Assembly (NCBI GenBank): GCA_964542665.1
Contig: CAZIUF010000009.1
Coordinates: 1-34,936, forward strand
Direction of reading: 5' to 3'
Length of the DNA stretch: 34,936 nt
Source: JAGOLU01 sp964542665
Lineage (GTDB): Bacteria > Patescibacteriota > Microgenomatia > UBA1406 > GWC2-37-13
Positions 18,101 through 24,330 of the stretch are shown piece by piece. The notes under the pieces were generated by a model. The model searched no databases and had not been told where the DNA came from. It saw only the letters and a program-made list of their open reading frames with translations. Made by a program: the position numbers and the translations under genes. Numbering within the stretch: position 1 is the stretch's first letter; each line of letters opens with the position of its first letter.

Positions 18101-19747
18101 TTCGAGCTTGCCTACAGGTTCGCCCCCAGCCTCCATCGCTGGACTCAGGGTAGAGGTGATGATGCTCGCAATGATATTCTGAATTTCTTTTTCAACTCGT
18201 GTAGCAGTGAGGCTATCTAGAGTATGATGATCATATTCAACCGGAGCAGCATTTCTGATTTCTTCTTTAATCTCTTCAAAAAAGGGTTTGTAGAAGTCTT
18301 TGAGATATGAGCCGGTATTAGCAATGGAAAGTATGAAAGTGCCTGCCCAGCGAGCAATGCGTTCCTCGTTTGGTCTATCCTTTGGAGGCGAGGTTGCAGC
18401 AATCTCTTTCATGCGCTTCTCAGTAGTTATTGCAATCGCTTTTAACATCCTCCTCTGATCTTCCGAGAGACTTGCCTTGATTTGTGAATCGTACAAGGCA
18501 TTTTGAGGCAGTTCTTCCAGATCTCTCTGAGCATCAATCAACATCTTCTTTTGTTCAGGTGTGGGATCCTTGATTTTTTTAAGAGCCTCTATAGTCATCT
18601 GAAGATTTTTTACATCATTGCGAAGTTGTTCAGTTTTTATGTTATCACGCTCGATGACAGAGTCACGATATGCTTTGAGTTGTTCGAGACGTTGTGCCTG
18701 ATCAGGGCTCAGAGCGCCACCTTCAGCGAGTGTCTCGAGTTCAAATATCTCATCAGTAGTAAATGGCCTCAGTTGTTCAGCGAGTTCTTTGATCTTGCGA
18801 TCATTGTCCACGGCTTTTGCTCCTGTCAGTGTTGACGTCTCGCTTGGCTTATCGGCCTTTACTATGCCGCTCGCGTACCCCTTAAGTTTTTGGGCAGCCC
18901 TGACTATGGAGGACTTGAGTTCTGAAAGCTCTGCGTTTGGCGATCCGATAGTAGCCTGATCATCTTGACTGAGTCCCGACACACACTGAGCATAACTATT
19001 CCAGACCGCGTCAAATAAGGCATCATCAGTCATCTTGAGCATGACCAAATCACGCTCAAATGATTCATCGGGGAGATTAATACGCACTTCTTTGATCACG
19101 TCTGGGCCAAATGGAGAGATGATATTGTCCGTATTACTTCCTTTATTTTCTGTAATCGTCACATTTTGAAGAGCGGCTTTTTGAGTGATGGTGAAATAGG
19201 TAGGATTCTTCAGTACTCGCATCACCAGTGGTACGAGTCGTGCAAGGCCCATGACAGAAAGTTTCTGTTTATTGAGTTGTTCAAGAAACGAAATTGCGCC
19301 AACACTCTTGTCGCTGAGAATCATACCCTCAGGTTGAGAACCAACGTGTGCATCTGTACGACGCATGCGTTGCTGAGTAGCCGCATCACCTATCATGTTC
19401 AGCATGCGCTTGAGGTTGGTCGCCTGATCGGCTAATCGACGTGTAACTTCGGCCTCATTCTTACCTTTAACAGGATCTTTTATGACATTTGCCCGGCGCT
19501 CCTCGGCATCCAGTAGTTCTTGGAAAATCGAGTTGTATTTTTCTTTGACCAGATAATCTTTGACGAGTTCTGGATTGGCCATGAGCTTTTTCCGAAACTC
19601 ATCATCCAGACTAAACTTAAGGGCAAGATCTCGAATACCACTCTCGGTTTTTGGGTAGTTTGTCTCAATTTCTCTTTTCAGGTTCTCTAGGTCAACTCGA
19701 GCGATTTTTTCGATATCAATACCGGTTTTTATGCTTTCAGGTGTCAT
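15170..19747 (-). CDS. Hypothetical giant tail-anchored protein (1525 aa)
   Basis: I do not recognise a family. The N-terminal 600 residues are mostly helical and charged. A His/Gly-rich patch near residues 620-630 (HEHGGGGMYFHKHARDLEEF) opens a more compact region (about 620-1030) rich in aromatic residues, the part most likely to be a folded or catalytic domain. A Lys/Glu low-complexity linker follows near 1030-1060 (KVDEKKEKKNKKDAADE), then more helical sequence. Near 1497-1516 lies a single hydrophobic helix (IGIVALVAFGVHL) with a short charged tail, so the protein is probably tail-anchored with its bulk in the cytoplasm. There is no signal peptide. It starts the operon containing the secreted VirB2-like protein. 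The ATG at 19747 lacks a Shine-Dalgarno sequence but has an extended -10-like TGCTAATAA nine bases upstream. Confidence 0.8.
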   Translation of the reverse strand: MTPESIKTGIDIEKIARVDLENLKREIETNYPKTESGIRDLALKFSLDDEFRKKLMANPELVKDYLVKEKYNSIFQELLDAEERRANVIKDPVKGKNEAEVTRRLADQATNLKRMLNMIGDAATQQRMRRTDAHVGSQPEGMILSDKSVGAISFLEQLNKQKLSVMGLARLVPLVMRVLKNPTYFTITQKAALQNVTITENKGSNTDNIISPFGPDVIKEVRINLPDESFERDLVMLKMTDDALFDAVWNSYAQCVSGLSQDDQATIGSPNAELSELKSSIVRAAQKLKGYASGIVKADKPSETSTLTGAKAVDNDRKIKELAEQLRPFTTDEIFELETLAEGGALSPDQAQRLEQLKAYRDSVIERDNIKTEQLRNDVKNLQMTIEALKKIKDPTPEQKKMLIDAQRDLEELPQNALYDSQIKASLSEDQRRMLKAIAITTEKRMKEIAATSPPKDRPNEERIARWAGTFILSIANTGSYLKDFYKPFFEEIKEEIRNAAPVEYDHHTLDSLTATRVEKEIQNIIASIITSTLSPAMEAGGEPVGKLEQALQATNSNAKQRLGLIMRALTRIKLDSAKMTDLPEGLDHVEFVNAFRDTQDVWDPKERRTIRVQTGRVQHEHGGGGMYFHKHARDLEEFFEVFHGEIAGNYDVRAAINDGDGKFYERVKDHHGDLNHYSLSKQFDIIHNSDIGPDVAAALPLCRVLMMRYFAEKGWVADEEINRDLSEPKGYLNSIVSKFMKENYPHYSDNKRNMITYIAVKQAYLHSVYQLMLSNARFLSGFSGGKHKENNAYFNEDVAAEKYAGSLSQFDYKEFGNHKTFARGALFLPGALGGFDAIEDIDPSNINNYFDSGYGSIMHELSGKYGQFLRYFNPMFEKHLPDSLLPRNRYRNGSDDNLRGWRQLKKSKDNVSRKLYTYGDRKDWVILSAENKEESHYTDIWKSVENLGTNYLRTWMDGLVAGEYNEAKVRHLMAFLYRRYFDGATLGVDFGKKVLANLEVTSASSDADFAQKVIVRIAEKAKEKGEEQKKSGEKVDEKKEKKNKKDAADEVMRSIFYGANMVLMAERTPTVLMDATTPWSEQTGVTLIAQIKSNMIANPSTYAEFVSGDNGKVQLNSDVWQQTADDLALVQTEARRATTSQIMRNRETWENETKTKGYESNTFGKSFNQDRSSVELVAGESGYAITDAYIAQVLTEKFKNKKESSPGEGDLSPEEIQKRINRALLVRKEILQQMVVAPEAPKYSEVKAEMESLLSKALSKGPTLQESDIAAFKSKIIGNIGANEAEYLAKYQQKLKSRASFFMDQWSKSDMVFEPESDAAENFMHYENADANHIGRMAGITEVTTVKTKHDLNYSEETSMNEIIKNFAKDPYAAIDQMSSYLNKYRHQIEDERGADYSQWYVGWYVNKVLQANLKEERYRTGFTGMYHDVQKILFGQSKTSFAGDKNQPYTSKSISALEGNRIIRYLIQKKLIGPQQGDAYMRRYRSTLGDIFKELAPRIGIVALVAFGVHLTKSSVEKDTDLK

Positions 19748-19756
19748 ATGTATGAG

Positions 19757-19765
19757 TTATTAGCA
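19757..19765 (-). promoter_or_regulatory. Extended -10-like element of the 1525-aa gene
   Basis: TGC-TAATAA on the minus strand ends nine bases before the ATG at 19747. The hexamer matches the consensus poorly but carries the TGn extension and has the same distance to the ATG as better boxes in the window. It overlaps the stop codon of the small upstream ORF. Confidence 0.3.
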
Positions 19766-19768
19766 ATA

Positions 19769-20047
19769 TTACGATCTGAGCTGATTGATAAATGAGGGCA
19801 AACCTACGTGATTCGAGATGAATGCGGTCGTAAGCGATGTGGTGCGGAGGAATCCTTCAAAGTTCGCACAGGCTGGGCACCCTGGTCGAGCGAGGGTAAA
19901 GTAGGCATAATCAAGGATGAAGAGGAGTGGAACAGCAGAAAGGAGTAAAAGTTGCCGTCCGAGGGACCAAAAAGACTCTAGATGAGGTATTGATCCTCGA
20001 GAGAGAAACCCACGATGGTGGTTATTGACCGATGATAGTTGACGCAT
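19769..20047 (-). CDS. Hypothetical small membrane protein (92 aa)
   Basis: This ORF follows jag and overlaps its last 26 bases if the ATG at 20047 is used; the ATG at 20074 would give nine more residues and a longer overlap. It has one good membrane segment (residues about 33-52, LLLLSAVPLLFILDYAYF) and then an RPGCPAC motif with a CxxC pair just outside the membrane. Codon use resembles that of the neighbours. There is no Shine-Dalgarno sequence, so translation would depend on coupling to jag. I recognise no family; the position beside yidC and jag hints at a membrane role, but a chance ORF cannot be excluded. Confidence 0.45.
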   Translation of the reverse strand: MRQLSSVNNHHRGFLSRGSIPHLESFWSLGRQLLLLSAVPLLFILDYAYFTLARPGCPACANFEGFLRTTSLTTAFISNHVGLPSFINQLRS

Positions 20048-20528
20048 CTGTGCCAGTATAGGCAGAATTGTCATTGGTTTTCAAGTCAATCACGAGCTCA
20101 CGAGCTCGTCCCTCACCGACTGAGTACGTAGAAAGCTCAGGATAGGTGGTGGTGACAAACTCATGGATGATCCGTCGCTCGTACGAGTTCAAGCCTCGGA
20201 AGGGGAGCGGACGACCTTGCTCTTGGACTTTGCCGACGATTTCAGCTGCGATAGATTGGAGTCGCTCAATTTGTTTTTCGCGGTAATCGTTGACATTCAC
20301 GACGAGTTCAGCACGGGTACCAAGTTTGGTAAAGCAGATGACCTCAAGTACTTTCTGGAGTGAGCGGATCGTGTCACCATGGCGACCGATAATGGCAGGA
20401 GCCTGCTCACCAGCGACGATGGAGATCTTATACATCCCATCTTCCTCAACAACTTCGACAGTAGCCTCAGGTACCATCATCTCTACTATTAATTTTGCTG
20501 CTTGTTGAATGGTTTCTGTTGGGTTCAT
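20022..20528 (-). CDS. jag: KH-R3H RNA-binding protein Jag/KhpB (168 aa)
   Basis: The protein has a KH domain with the GxxG loop GRHG (residues 48-51) and a C-terminal R3H domain with the R-x3-H signature RRIIH (118-122) and the characteristic YSVGEGRARELVI. This is the core of Jag (KhpB, SpoIIIJ-associated), an RNA-binding protein that partners KhpA in Firmicutes and affects cell division and envelope growth. The separate N-terminal Jag-N domain of longer homologues is absent. It follows yidC by 43 bases on the same strand, the usual order in many bacteria. No Shine-Dalgarno sequence is visible; the upstream gap is A/T-rich. Confidence 0.92.
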   Translation of the reverse strand: MNPTETIQQAAKLIVEMMVPEATVEVVEEDGMYKISIVAGEQAPAIIGRHGDTIRSLQKVLEVICFTKLGTRAELVVNVNDYREKQIERLQSIAAEIVGKVQEQGRPLPFRGLNSYERRIIHEFVTTTYPELSTYSVGEGRARELVIDLKTNDNSAYTGTDASTIIGQ

Positions 20529-20571
20529 GAATGTTAAAAAAATTAATACAAATATGAGGTGACCACGATCT

Positions 20572-21447
20572 TTAGCTTTTTTTCACTTCTACTTTCGTAG
20601 CATCGGATTTCTTTGTTCTGATACCTTGAATTATAGCAAAAATCGAGAAAATATTCCAGTACAAACTCAAACCTAGCGGTAAGGTATATGAAAAATAGGC
20701 AATCATAACAGGGAACATATATTTCATCTGTGTTGTCATGGCTGATTGGAAATCGTCAGACATGCTTGGCTTCTGATCTTTTTTATCTGCATCTTTGGTG
20801 GCGATTTCTTTTGATCCCTTGGCTGGTTTCGCAGCTGGGGTGGTATATCGAGCTTGCAGGTATTGTAGGAGGCCAGTCAACAGAGGTATGAGAAGGTATG
20901 GGGCGTATGAGAAATTTTCTGGATGTAGCTTCAAACCAGCTTGGCTAATATCAAATATCTTATGGGTCGATGGGCTGAGAGCAAGATTAAACATGAAAAA
21001 ATTGGGATCAAGCTTTTTAACCTCAAGCAGAGGTGTATACAGAAGTTTATTTAAGCCAGCGAGATCAGCTGCGCTCGCTGAGGCAGTTACAAATCTACTC
21101 AGTGTTTGATAGAGCCCGATAAATACGGGAATCTGAACGATCGCAAACAGACATCCACCCATTGGGTTGACGCCGTGCTCTTTGTAGAGATCCATCTGCG
21201 CTTGCTGGAGACGAGTTTTATCATCTTTGTACTTGATTCCAAGCTCGTCGATGCGAGGTTTGAGCTCTGCCATCTTTTTTTGTGTATCGACTTGTTTCGC
21301 AAAGAAAGGATTAAAAGCGAGACGGATGGTGGCGGTCAAAGCGATAATCGCAAATCCAAATGGGTACGCTATGCCAGACGTCAAAAAGAGCTTATGAAAA
21401 GCTAGGAGAGCGTTCAGAATGGGTTGGATGAGAAGTGCTTCAAACAT
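20572..21447 (-). CDS. yidC: Membrane protein insertase YidC/Oxa1 (291 aa)
   Basis: The protein shows the YidC/Oxa1/Alb3 fold: a first membrane segment near residues 25-45 carrying the conserved groove arginine (ALTATIRLAFNPFF, Arg42), a charged coiled-coil cytoplasmic hairpin (DTQKKMAELKPRIDELGIKY), the motif GVNPMGGCLFAIVQIPVFIGLYQ, then further segments near 195-210 and 245-275. It lacks the large periplasmic domain of Gram-negative YidC, so it matches the Gram-positive-type length. The C-terminal tail is basic (KKSDATKVEVKKS), compatible with ribosome contact. It inserts membrane proteins alone or with SecYEG. It lies between rpmH (43 bases upstream) and jag; rnpA, often found at this spot, is missing. 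Confidence 0.95.
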   Translation of the reverse strand: MFEALLIQPILNALLAFHKLFLTSGIAYPFGFAIIALTATIRLAFNPFFAKQVDTQKKMAELKPRIDELGIKYKDDKTRLQQAQMDLYKEHGVNPMGGCLFAIVQIPVFIGLYQTLSRFVTASASAADLAGLNKLLYTPLLEVKKLDPNFFMFNLALSPSTHKIFDISQAGLKLHPENFSYAPYLLIPLLTGLLQYLQARYTTPAAKPAKGSKEIATKDADKKDQKPSMSDDFQSAMTTQMKYMFPVMIAYFSYTLPLGLSLYWNIFSIFAIIQGIRTKKSDATKVEVKKS

Positions 21448-21490
21448 GATGAGATAGGGCTATGTGTTGGAATTGAGTAAGTGATCGTCG

Positions 21491-21634
21491 TTATTTTCCG
21501 CTGATAGCCAAGACTTTTCGACCAATAGATCGGCGTCTTTTTAAGACTTGTCGACCTTTGACCGAAGACATGCGAGCCATGAAGCCATGTTTACGAATGC
21601 GTTTGAGTTTTTTTGGTTGATAGGTGCGTTTCAT
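21491..21634 (-). CDS. rpmH: Ribosomal protein bL34 (47 aa)
   Basis: The minus strand encodes a 47-residue basic protein starting MKRTYQPKKLKRIRKHGFMA and ending IGRKVLAISGK, matching bacterial L34 throughout: the MKRTYQP start, the KHGF turn, and the Arg/Lys-rich GRxVLxxRRxxGR core. L34 is a late-assembly large-subunit protein. It is short enough to be missed by length-filtered gene calling. It lies 43 bases before yidC and 216 bases after valS. No Shine-Dalgarno sequence stands before the ATG; the leader is A/T-rich with several -10-like hexamers (for instance around 21645-21665). Confidence 0.97.
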   Translation of the reverse strand: MKRTYQPKKLKRIRKHGFMARMSSVKGRQVLKRRRSIGRKVLAISGK

Positions 21635-21738
21635 AGGTTAGATTGTTTAATTTGTATTAATGATCTGTGAGTTTACGTCATTTTCTTATCATCTGCACCC
21701 TTCGCGATTGAGATAGCTACGGGTATAACCACTCGTAC

Positions 21739-21759
21739 GTTCATTTTTGCAAAATGAAC
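21739..21759. other. 9-bp perfect hairpin in the valS-rpmH gap
   Basis: GTTCATTTT and AAAATGAAC flank a three-base loop, a perfect stem. On the transcribed minus strand no U-run follows, so it is not a standard intrinsic terminator. It could mark the end of valS mRNA, belong to the rpmH leader or bind a dimeric protein. The rest of the 216-base gap (21635-21850) shows no gene; I looked for rnpA and DnaA boxes and found none. Confidence 0.4.
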
Positions 21760-21850
21760 TACGATTGGTAAACTCGCTTCGCTCAGACAGAGATGATTGC
21801 GAAAAAAGATATACAATCGCTCAACGAATTAGTTGGGTCATTATACCTCA

Positions 21851-23926
21851 CTAATCTGTTTTTTTGGTGCCTATTTGCGTCTTGATTGCTGCTACCACGA
21901 ATGGAATAAATGGCTCAAGCATATCGAGACACCCGAGGAAGATATGATGCATAGTTCCAAGTACTTCAACATCACCTGACCTGAGTGATGCTTTCAGTTG
22001 TTCAATATATATGTCAGCAAATCTATGCCAAACAAACTCGTGCAAAGACACAAATGCGGCCGAAAACTCAAATCCATCCATATTTTTCGCATATGAACTT
22101 TGCAGGACTTTATACTCATCATGCAGTGACTTGAGCGTCTTTTTTGTCTCAGCCGCGTCGATAACAACCGGTTTGCTTTGGTCAGGAGATGGAAATCCCT
22201 GGTCCATAGTCAAAAACCTGCCAATATTCCAGATTTTATTTACAAAGTTGCGCATTCCACGCACTTTGTCCTCAGAAACGCTCAGGTCAGCCCCTGGTGT
22301 CGTCTCAAAAACCAGTGCAGCACGCAAAGCATCGGTGCCGTATACCTGTGTGAGTTTAAGGGGATCCACCACGTTACCTTTACTTTTACTCATCTTCTGG
22401 CCTTTGCCATCGCGGACCAAACCATGAAAGTAAATATGTTTAAAAGGTGACTTGCCCGTCATATATATCCCCAGTATCATCATCCGGGCTACCCAAGCGC
22501 GTGCGATGTCATAGCCTGTTTCCATCACCGTTGTTGGGTAGTAGCGGTCAAACACACCGAGCTTTTGAAGTGTGGCAAACGGCCACTGGCCAGAGGAGAA
22601 CCACGTATCAAAGGTATCTGTATCCTGGGTCCAGTCACCTGAACTAATCATTTCTTTTTGCTTCATCACATCGACCTCTACTCGCCACTCTTCGGTCTTT
22701 TTGTGCTGAAATGCGGGGATACGAATCCCCCAGACGATCTGTCGACTGATATTCCAATCGATGAACTCATCAAGATTTTTCTTAAGGACTTCAACGAATC
22801 GATCTGGATGGACCTGAGTCTCACCACTTTCGAGTGCTTTTATAGATGCTTCAGCGAGTGGCTTGACCTTGATATACCATTGTTTTTTGGGAAGTGGTTC
22901 GAGGACTGATTTACACTTATAGCACTTTTTGAGCACCATCTGGTGAGGTTGTTCTTTTACCAGGAGTCCCTTTACTTTCAGCTCTAGGACCATCTTTTCT
23001 CGAGCTGCTTTGACCTTCATCCCGTCGTAGGCAGTGTTTGTCCCGTATATCCGACCGTCAAACCCAATCACTTGGACCAGTGGAAGCTTGTGTCGGAGGC
23101 CAACCTCAAGATCATTAGCATCATGAGCTGGGGTCACCTTAACTGCTCCCGTCCCAAAAGTCATCTCAACTGAGGCGTCTGCAATCACAGGTATTGAGCG
23201 TCCAACGACAGGAAGTGTCACTGTTGTGCCAATCAACTTCTGATATCTGGCATCATCGGGATGGACCATAACTGCGACATCTCCTAGCAGAGTTTCAGGT
23301 CTGGTGGTCGCGATCGTGATCGGTCCATACGAAATGTGGTAGAGGATACCGGTAGCTTCCTCGCTCTCTACCTCAAGATCAGAAAAACTTGTCCCATCTC
23401 GGCAGCAATAGTTCACGAGACGATCGGCACGATAGATAAGTCCATCATCGAACAATTTCTTAAATGTTTTATGAACAATGGCGATGATGTCAGGATCGAG
23501 GGTGTAGCACTCGCGGCTCCAGTCGAGTGAGAATCCGAGCATGTTCAATTGCGATTTCATCGCCCCTTTGCTCTGGGCAACAAATTCCTCAATCATGCTA
23601 TAGAGCGTGTCCCGATCATAATCAAATCTACTTTTGTCTTGTTTGGCAAGATGTTTTTCAAAGACGAATTGCGTTTCGATCCCTGCATGATCAGTACCTG
23701 CTACCCAGAAAACATCCTTGTTTTGTTGGCGAGCTCGGCGACACATGATATCTTGGAAGACATACATCGCATGGCCGACATGGAGGCTGCCGTTGGCATT
23801 TGGGGGAGGAAATATGATACAAAAAGGTTCTTTATTACTCTGAGGGTCAGCTTTGGATGTCTGCTCTTTGTCCCATTTGGCGCGGATGATCGGCTCCCAT
23901 TGATCTGGAAGATATGCTTTGTCCAT
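21851..23926 (-). CDS. valS: Valyl-tRNA synthetase, short form (691 aa)
   Basis: This is a class I synthetase charging tRNA-Val. The HIGH motif is HVGH (residues 49-52) in NGSLHVGHAM, GTDHAGIETQ follows, and KMSKSKG lies near 510. The editing (CP1) domain is present: TTRPETLLGDVAV near 208 and PAHDANDLEVG near 265. A CxxC knuckle (CYKC) occurs near 333, and the typical DWNISRQIVWGIRIPA follows. The anticodon-binding helical domain is present, but the protein ends soon after LEPFIPFV, without the C-terminal coiled-coil arm of the usual 850-950-residue ValRS. The ATG at 23926 follows a good promoter by six bases. It is the only gene in its transcript before rpmH, and it diverges from the DUF2298 gene. 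Confidence 0.95.
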   Translation of the reverse strand: MDKAYLPDQWEPIIRAKWDKEQTSKADPQSNKEPFCIIFPPPNANGSLHVGHAMYVFQDIMCRRARQQNKDVFWVAGTDHAGIETQFVFEKHLAKQDKSRFDYDRDTLYSMIEEFVAQSKGAMKSQLNMLGFSLDWSRECYTLDPDIIAIVHKTFKKLFDDGLIYRADRLVNYCCRDGTSFSDLEVESEEATGILYHISYGPITIATTRPETLLGDVAVMVHPDDARYQKLIGTTVTLPVVGRSIPVIADASVEMTFGTGAVKVTPAHDANDLEVGLRHKLPLVQVIGFDGRIYGTNTAYDGMKVKAAREKMVLELKVKGLLVKEQPHQMVLKKCYKCKSVLEPLPKKQWYIKVKPLAEASIKALESGETQVHPDRFVEVLKKNLDEFIDWNISRQIVWGIRIPAFQHKKTEEWRVEVDVMKQKEMISSGDWTQDTDTFDTWFSSGQWPFATLQKLGVFDRYYPTTVMETGYDIARAWVARMMILGIYMTGKSPFKHIYFHGLVRDGKGQKMSKSKGNVVDPLKLTQVYGTDALRAALVFETTPGADLSVSEDKVRGMRNFVNKIWNIGRFLTMDQGFPSPDQSKPVVIDAAETKKTLKSLHDEYKVLQSSYAKNMDGFEFSAAFVSLHEFVWHRFADIYIEQLKASLRSGDVEVLGTMHHIFLGCLDMLEPFIPFVVAAIKTQIGTKKTD

Positions 23927-23932
23927 GTCAAT

Positions 23933-23960
23933 ACTATAAAGTATGAAATGGAAAATACAA
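23933..23960 (-). promoter_or_regulatory. valS promoter, leaderless
   Basis: On the minus strand TTGTAT (23955-23960) and TATAGT (23933-23938) are 16 bases apart, and the -10 box ends six bases before the ATG. Transcription should start at the A of the start codon. No Shine-Dalgarno sequence is present. Confidence 0.6.
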
Positions 23961-24120
23961 GAAAATATTTAAATGAATCTGGACGAACTGTGGGGTTTAA
24001 GATTTTTTGAATGAATCTCTGCTTGAGCGATAGCGAGTTTGATACTAAGAAAAATATGTTCAAGCAGGTATAACAGGGATAGGATGAGTTTAAGCCACGC
24101 AATCAACAATGTATTTCTGC

Positions 24121-24172
24121 TTCTAGATCACGGCATCACGCAAAGCGTGACAAGTTCGCCGGGATGACAAAG
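24121..24172. repeat. Dispersed-repeat-like hairpin element
   Basis: The segment contains nested inverted repeats: CGGC (24131-24134) with GCCG (24158-24161), and inside them TCACGC (24136-24141) with GCGTGA (24145-24150) around AAA. The surrounding ttctagatcacgg and cgccgggatgacaaag resemble short palindromic repeats scattered in many small genomes. There is only one copy here, so calling it a repeat family is inference. Confidence 0.4.
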
Positions 24173-24330
24173 TGTGAAAGTGGGATTGGAGCAGGTTATG
24201 GATTTCAGTCCTGAACTAATTTAATGTTGGTCTTGTAATTTGTCAGGAGTTGAGTACCATTCGTGGTGTTTGTGTATGCACAGCTAGAAACTACGTTTTT
24301 GGCACAAAATACTCACAGACACACATAGTT

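Larger units (their letters stand above)
23927..24330. other. 404-base divergent intergenic region
   Basis: The region between valS and the DUF2298 gene holds the valS promoter at its left end and a hairpin repeat near 24121-24170. A TTGGCA at 24299-24304 could be a -35 for the DUF2298 gene, but I cannot find a convincing -10 at a workable distance from 24331. I find no supported gene; the minus-strand frame across 23927-24102 has no coding character. Confidence 0.6.

Noticed and set aside
23701..24102. Minus-strand ORF of 133 aa partly in the valS-DUF2298 gap
   Set aside because: Half of it overlaps valS in another frame, and the rest has no domain, start signal or matching codon use.
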